A stretch of DNA of 64,000 nucleotides. It comes from Sclerodactyla briareus. Taxonomy: Eukaryota; Echinodermata; Holothuroidea; Dendrochirotida; Sclerodactylidae. Under the pieces are notes generated by a model. The model made no database searches and was not told the DNA's origin. It worked only from the letters and a program-made list of their open reading frames with translations. The position numbers and the translations under genes are program-made. Shown here in pieces: positions 59,857 to 64,000 of this stretch (within the stretch, counting starts at the first letter, position 1; each line of letters starts with the position of its first letter). The stretch is from contig JAODTK010005839.1 in NCBI GenBank assembly GCA_026419785.1, forward strand, positions 62,001 to 126,000, read 5' to 3'.

Positions 59857-61555
59857 TTCTCCAGGAACGGACGCGCCTTTCTCGGCTGAAAAAATATTTC
59901 GAATGAATTCTCAATAGTGAATCGGAAAGATTTTCACAAATTTTACGCAGTGTGGGTGTCCAAGAATTGCGGTCATTGTGAAACTCCGTATCTATTGGTC
60001 CAGGTTACTTTTCTATAGAGGGCTGTAGGTGGCCTACTGCCTATGAAAAAACTTATCCTGATTGGACAAGGGAACAGAGGGCCCTTTTTTCCAGGTCCCA
60101 ATCAGAAAATCAAATAGAAATCGCACTCAGAATTTTCCACGGCGTCCCATGGTAGCGGACGCCCATTAGCGATATTCCTACGCGGAGATTTTTGCTACCC
60201 TTAAAATGTGGCCTAAAACTTTTTGGCGCCCATTTTTCTGGGGGGGGGGGGGGGGGGGGGGGGTTACTTTTTCCAATCTCTGAATGGGGTTTGTTGATTT
60301 GCGGGTGCAAGTGCAAGGCATATTCGAAAGTACAAATGGTGTGCATTTGGTGGGAATCCAGGTATATTTTAACTAATTTGACCCATCACAGGAGAATTGG
60401 ACCAAACTGGTGTTCGGACAGAATAACGTCGAGTGAAAGTCGTCCGCCAACTTCGAGCTCCTCTAGCTGAAAAGTATGGTCACGTATGGTAATTTGTAAG
60501 TGCTGTTGATGCTACACTTCTCTGCTTTCAAATGAATGGCGGCTTGGGCCTCCAAGTGGGCACACCAGGAAGCCAGGGACCGCTAAACGGAGGCAATTTA
60601 GTGTATATGTCAATGGAGAGTCTAATGGAGGTCGGCTACCCCAGGGCAATAGGGTTGCCAATGATTTGTGTAATATTCAATTGGGCGCTCATCGCAGCAA
60701 ATATCGATATTATCAGAGTTATTAGCTATGTTCATTACATATAATGTTTAATGTTACCTAACATCTCATAATGCGTGCATGTCATATGTTATGTCAGTCG
60801 AATTATTCCACAATATGAAGCTAAGTTGAAATATAAAGAGGCATATAATGTTGCAAGTCAAAAAACTGACCTGCGCGAGGCAAGCGAGCCTAGTTTTCAA
60901 AACGCCACGGAACGTTGTCAAATTAATGGCCAGTAATCGACGATACATGTGATTATTAAGGGGGATTATAGCTTGTAATATGGATCAATGTATTATATTC
61001 CATATCCCGACGGCATGTTTTTATCAATACACACCTAAAAGGTGCTATATACGGAAGTTTGTTTACCGTTAACGGCAATTTGTGTTAACTGTAGTAGCCC
61101 CATTGAACTCAAAAGTACTTTGGCCATTGACATAGTTCCGTTATGACTCATATAGGTGTGGAGACAATCTAGTCGGGGCAGAATATGTTTTTCCCGTATC
61201 TTGAAAGCTTCCTGAATTCATACAATCATAGTTCGAGTGCTCACAATAGAACAAAAACACTACAGCCTCCAAGCACACCACGAAAAGTCGCATATTTTGG
61301 GCATTCGATTGGATATTCGGGAACGGCGTAGTAAACTCCTTGCATTCACTTTATGTTTACGAATTTCTGTCGAAGTTTCCCGTCCAAGTTGCATAATTGC
61401 AATTTGCAAGTTTCCTAAACCAAGTGCCCGAAATACGTTCATCATGCGCCAGAATTTTGACGAAAAAATATTTAGTGCGGGAAGGCGGCTGCGCAGCAAA
61501 GGAGGCTGGCTGAGCTCTGTGAGTTGTAACAATTATATATAGTATATATATTGAT
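59857..61555. other. No gene recognised; G23 run and shared repeat phrase
   Basis: Starts at the right border of the tandem duplication. 59965-60005 shares phrases with 32320-32395. A G run of ~23 lies at 60240-60262. Frames of 60-101 codons have no domain. Confidence 0.4.
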
Positions 61556-61559
61556 TAAA

Positions 61560-62165
61560 TGAATCCCTACTGATTTGATGCCAGGTTCAAGGTCACCAAG
61601 GTTAATATAGGTGAAAGGCTGAAAAGTGTGTCGAGCACAATCACTGTTCCGAAGCGATGCAACTTTTGCTCATACTTGTGTCGATGTTGGCCTATTTTTC
61701 TTTAGAGTAAATTATCCTCATTGTTCTGTGGTCAGATTCAAAGTCACTCAAGGTCAACAGAGATCTGAAAAGCTTGTTAAATGATGTAGAGGGTCCATAC
61801 TTGCCATAAGAGGTTATCATTTTGAGTAAATGATCTCTACTGTTTTGGGGTCAGGACCAAGGTCAATTAAGGACAACATAGGGCATAGGACACATAAGTC
61901 TGGAAAGCGTATAGTGTAAAAAACCTTATAGTTCGCATGAAGGGTTACCATGTAGAATAGACGATCCCTTCTGGTTTGGAGTCAGGTGCAAGGTAATCAA
62001 AGGCCAAAAGAAGTCAAAGTTTGAAAAAAACCCCGGGTGAGCATGATAACTTTGCAACGACGTTCTAATAGAGATCTCATACTCGCACGAAGGATTGCCA
62101 TGTGGAGTAATATTCCATATGGTTTTGAGTCAGGTCGAAGGTCACCTAAGGTCATAATTCCATTA
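61560..62165 (+). repeat. Minisatellite, ~130-bp unit, five units
   Basis: Each unit carries a form of TAAATGATC.CTACTGTTTTGGGGTCAGG.CAAGGTCA..AAGGTCAA, with the GTCAGGT-type anchor at about 61581, 61730, 61848, 61980 and 62130. GCATGAAGGGTTACCATG and CGAAGGATTGCCATG are a second shared phrase. Its AAGGTCA motifs recall the arrays at 6520 and 14860, but the units are different. Confidence 0.75.
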
Positions 62166-62624
62166 TAATGGCATAAACTGAAAGGAATCCTCTGACTCGC
62201 TCGGTGACAAGACAAGAAATCACTGAGCCCCCTGTTTCTCGTTCTAATCATTTTGGGTATACTTGTTACTGAAGAAGAATCAAGGGCTAACCGCATGAAA
62301 AACAACTCTTGTTTGATATTTTTCATGTATTTAACCCCCGAAGGTACGAGGGTTTCCGCCACCACCCCCCCCCCTTCCCATGGCTCATTGTAACAACAGA
62401 TGATGCCCTATGTTCACACTCAGATCGGTCTGAACGAGTGCATATACCATGTAGGCCTATCAGTAGCTAGGTTATTTTCATTGTTCGCTGGGAAAACTTT
62501 CGTCATAGCAGTCATTAGCAATAATATTACTATATCACATGCACCGTATATTTGTGAGATATTCTTCATCATGTCTCTCACAGAAAATATTACTTGAAGG
62601 GAATTTGAAAGGTTCCGGTTCTTT

Positions 62625-62725
62625 TATCGCGGGGAAATGGTGCGATATCTTAATATATGTGTGTTGTATCGCCCACCAGATACCAGTAGTAAGTGGACCG
62701 ATTTATTTCATGAGTACATGTTGAC
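62625..62725 (+). pseudogene. LINE endonuclease fragment 1
   Basis: The plus strand reads RYLNICVLYRPPDTSSKWTD then LFHEYM. CVLYRPP is the conserved strand of apurinic-type LINE endonucleases (v...YRPP....). The fragment ends at once, and the next ~420 bases are unrelated, so it is separate from the fragment at 63150. Confidence 0.7.
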
Positions 62726-62969
62726 TAGCCCAATGTAAGTCTTATTTGGTTGTCGTAGTTGTGGATTTTTTTAATATCAATCCGTTATAATGGGGAAACC
62801 ACAATTGTATAGTCAGGATATCGAGCTTTAACGAATGGAGCAGCTAGATCATTATATCACGGGAAAACAGGAAAAGAAAATCTAACACTTTGATTGACCC
62901 TACTGCAGTATTCCAAGGAGCTCAGGCGAAGCCCGGGCAATATGCAAAAAGTGATCCCTGTGCAAGCTA

Positions 62970-63046
62970 TCCCTCCATCCCTCCATCCATCCATCAATCT
63001 ATCCCTCCATCCCTCCATCCATCAATCTATCTCTCCATCCTCCATC
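62970..63046 (+). repeat. (CCATC)n / (CCTC)n microsatellite
   Basis: Tandem CCATCCCTCCATCCATCAATCTAT-type motifs, with a larger ~30-bp unit repeated twice. Confidence 0.9.
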
Positions 63047-63149
63047 CGTGGCATTGGTGGTGGAGTTTCGTTGTAGATCAGGAAGATCGCGAAGGAAGAT
63101 ATCTGAGCGGTATTTGTCAGTTCTGAATGGTGTATAATTCCGCGTAATA

Positions 63150-63790
63150 TTAGAGTTGAGGCATTCCTGGTTCTTCAACAGTCGAAGTTGTTTATCCTTC
63201 TCCTAACAGCTCTGATGGTAACAACTCATTCCCTTTGGATATGCTTAACTGGTTTTGCAGCAAGAATGCAACTATCATGGGTGACTTCAATTCTCATATA
63301 TACAGATATACCTTAGTCCGATGGTACAACGTACAGGCATTCACGTTTCGACTTTTTCATCAAACGTAACTCATGACTGTTTCTCCTCTCAGCAATTACA
63401 TTTGCCTATCAGGAAACACAATATCTTCGACTTAGTCTTGACTCTTGAGTAACGATCTTGATTCAGTGGACAATGGATTTCATGGAAGTGGTTACTATTA
63501 GTTCTATTGACAACGGTAAGGCGGTTGATGATATTTTCTGGACTTTCGGAAGCGTTTGACAAAGTGCCTCATGAATGTTTCCTGTTCAAAATGGAGAATT
63601 TGGGTATCAACGGCAATGCCCTGAAGTGGATTTAAGAGTGGCTTCACACTAGGGCCCAGCAAGTTGTCAGTAATGGGACGCTCATCTATATACCTGATGG
63701 GGAGTCACCAGTGGTGTTGTTGGTCCCTCGCCTGAGGCAGCTTCACCATTATGAACTCTCCAATTTGATCAGGAGACATTTATGAGGCAT
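63150..63790 (+). mobile_element. LINE endonuclease-RT fragment, decayed
   Basis: Broken plus-strand frames give RVEAFLV and VVYPSPNSSDGNN, then NATIMGDFNSHIY (~63265-63305), which is the GDFN catalytic motif of the apurinic-type endonuclease. FDLVLT follows (~63430) from its C-terminal end. Then, after a short linker, EAFDKVPHECFLFKMENLGI and NGNALKWI come (63550-63635), which is RT motif A with its catalytic Asp (F.KAFD.V.H). The linker is far shorter than normal, so there is an internal deletion. Later RT motifs (SPVVL..P at ~63710) are barely readable. CR1-like by motif wording. Confidence 0.75.
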
Positions 63791-64000
63791 CTTGTTCAAA
63801 GCATTCTGAAAATAATATCAAACTACTTCAATCACCGTTGTTTTTAATAGACTAAGTAACATCTTCCATGAATCCAGTAGGGTCAAGCCCCGAACTATTT
63901 CTCTGAAGCACCATGTCGAGACTCGCGACTCGGGTTATACTCATTTCAAATAATTCACAACCAAATTGATCCCCTGATAATTTTCGAGACAGCACAGATT

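Overview
The window is eukaryotic nuclear DNA from an animal, most likely a marine invertebrate. It has introns with normal GT/AG sites, one recognisable metazoan secretory-pathway gene in three separate exons, and many kinds of transposable element (tRNA-derived SINEs, several LINE types, a Penelope-like element with a GIY-YIG nuclease, hAT transposons and MITEs). Minisatellites and G or C homopolymers of 10 to 36 bases are also frequent. The mix would fit an echinoderm, hemichordate or lophotrochozoan; I cannot decide between them. There are no operons, CRISPR arrays, rRNA genes or convincing functional tRNA genes, and most open frames of 60-200 codons look like chance.

Layout. 1-17.5 kb: two diverged copies of a terminal coding exon (about 1813-2286 and 13444-13826) encode an extracellular stalk, one membrane segment and a short tail. 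Related downstream blocks follow each: a dispersed ~500-bp repeat (three copies) and a 150-180-bp minisatellite. An I-type LINE (about 10756-12636) sits inside a ~65-bp minisatellite. 17.6-20 kb: a decayed Penelope-like retroelement on the minus strand. 21.5-26.9 kb: KRTCAP2, an oligosaccharyltransferase subunit, on the minus strand; its last three coding exons were found but its first exons were not. Its introns hold a SINE, a perfect short hairpin, a hAT-type MITE with intact target-site duplication, and a ~150-bp tandem array. 29.5-31.4 kb: a CR1-like LINE (PHD-like finger, endonuclease, start of the RT) on the minus strand. 34.5-38.4 kb: a ~200-bp tandem repeat and two copies of a CCG-rich dispersed repeat. 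38.6-41.3 kb: a nearly full-length, broken hAT transposon with probable ends and an 8-bp target duplication.

43.2-59.86 kb is the most striking structure: a direct tandem duplication with units of 8.8 and 7.8 kb. Each unit carries a minus-strand LINE 3' end with a hAT MITE nested in it, a tRNA-SINE and one arm of a fold-back repeat. Unit 1 also has a second, inverted arm and a 71-bp palindrome; unit 2 instead keeps ~300 bp more of the LINE. The last 4 kb hold a ~130-bp minisatellite and plus-strand LINE fragments.

Many single-base indels separate the two duplicated units, and three are needed to read a 65-bp KRTCAP2 exon. The sequence therefore looks like a lightly polished long-read assembly, so breaks in frames must be read with care. 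I found no convincing new multi-gene system. The best candidates for real novelty are the paired membrane-protein exons and the asymmetric tandem duplication.
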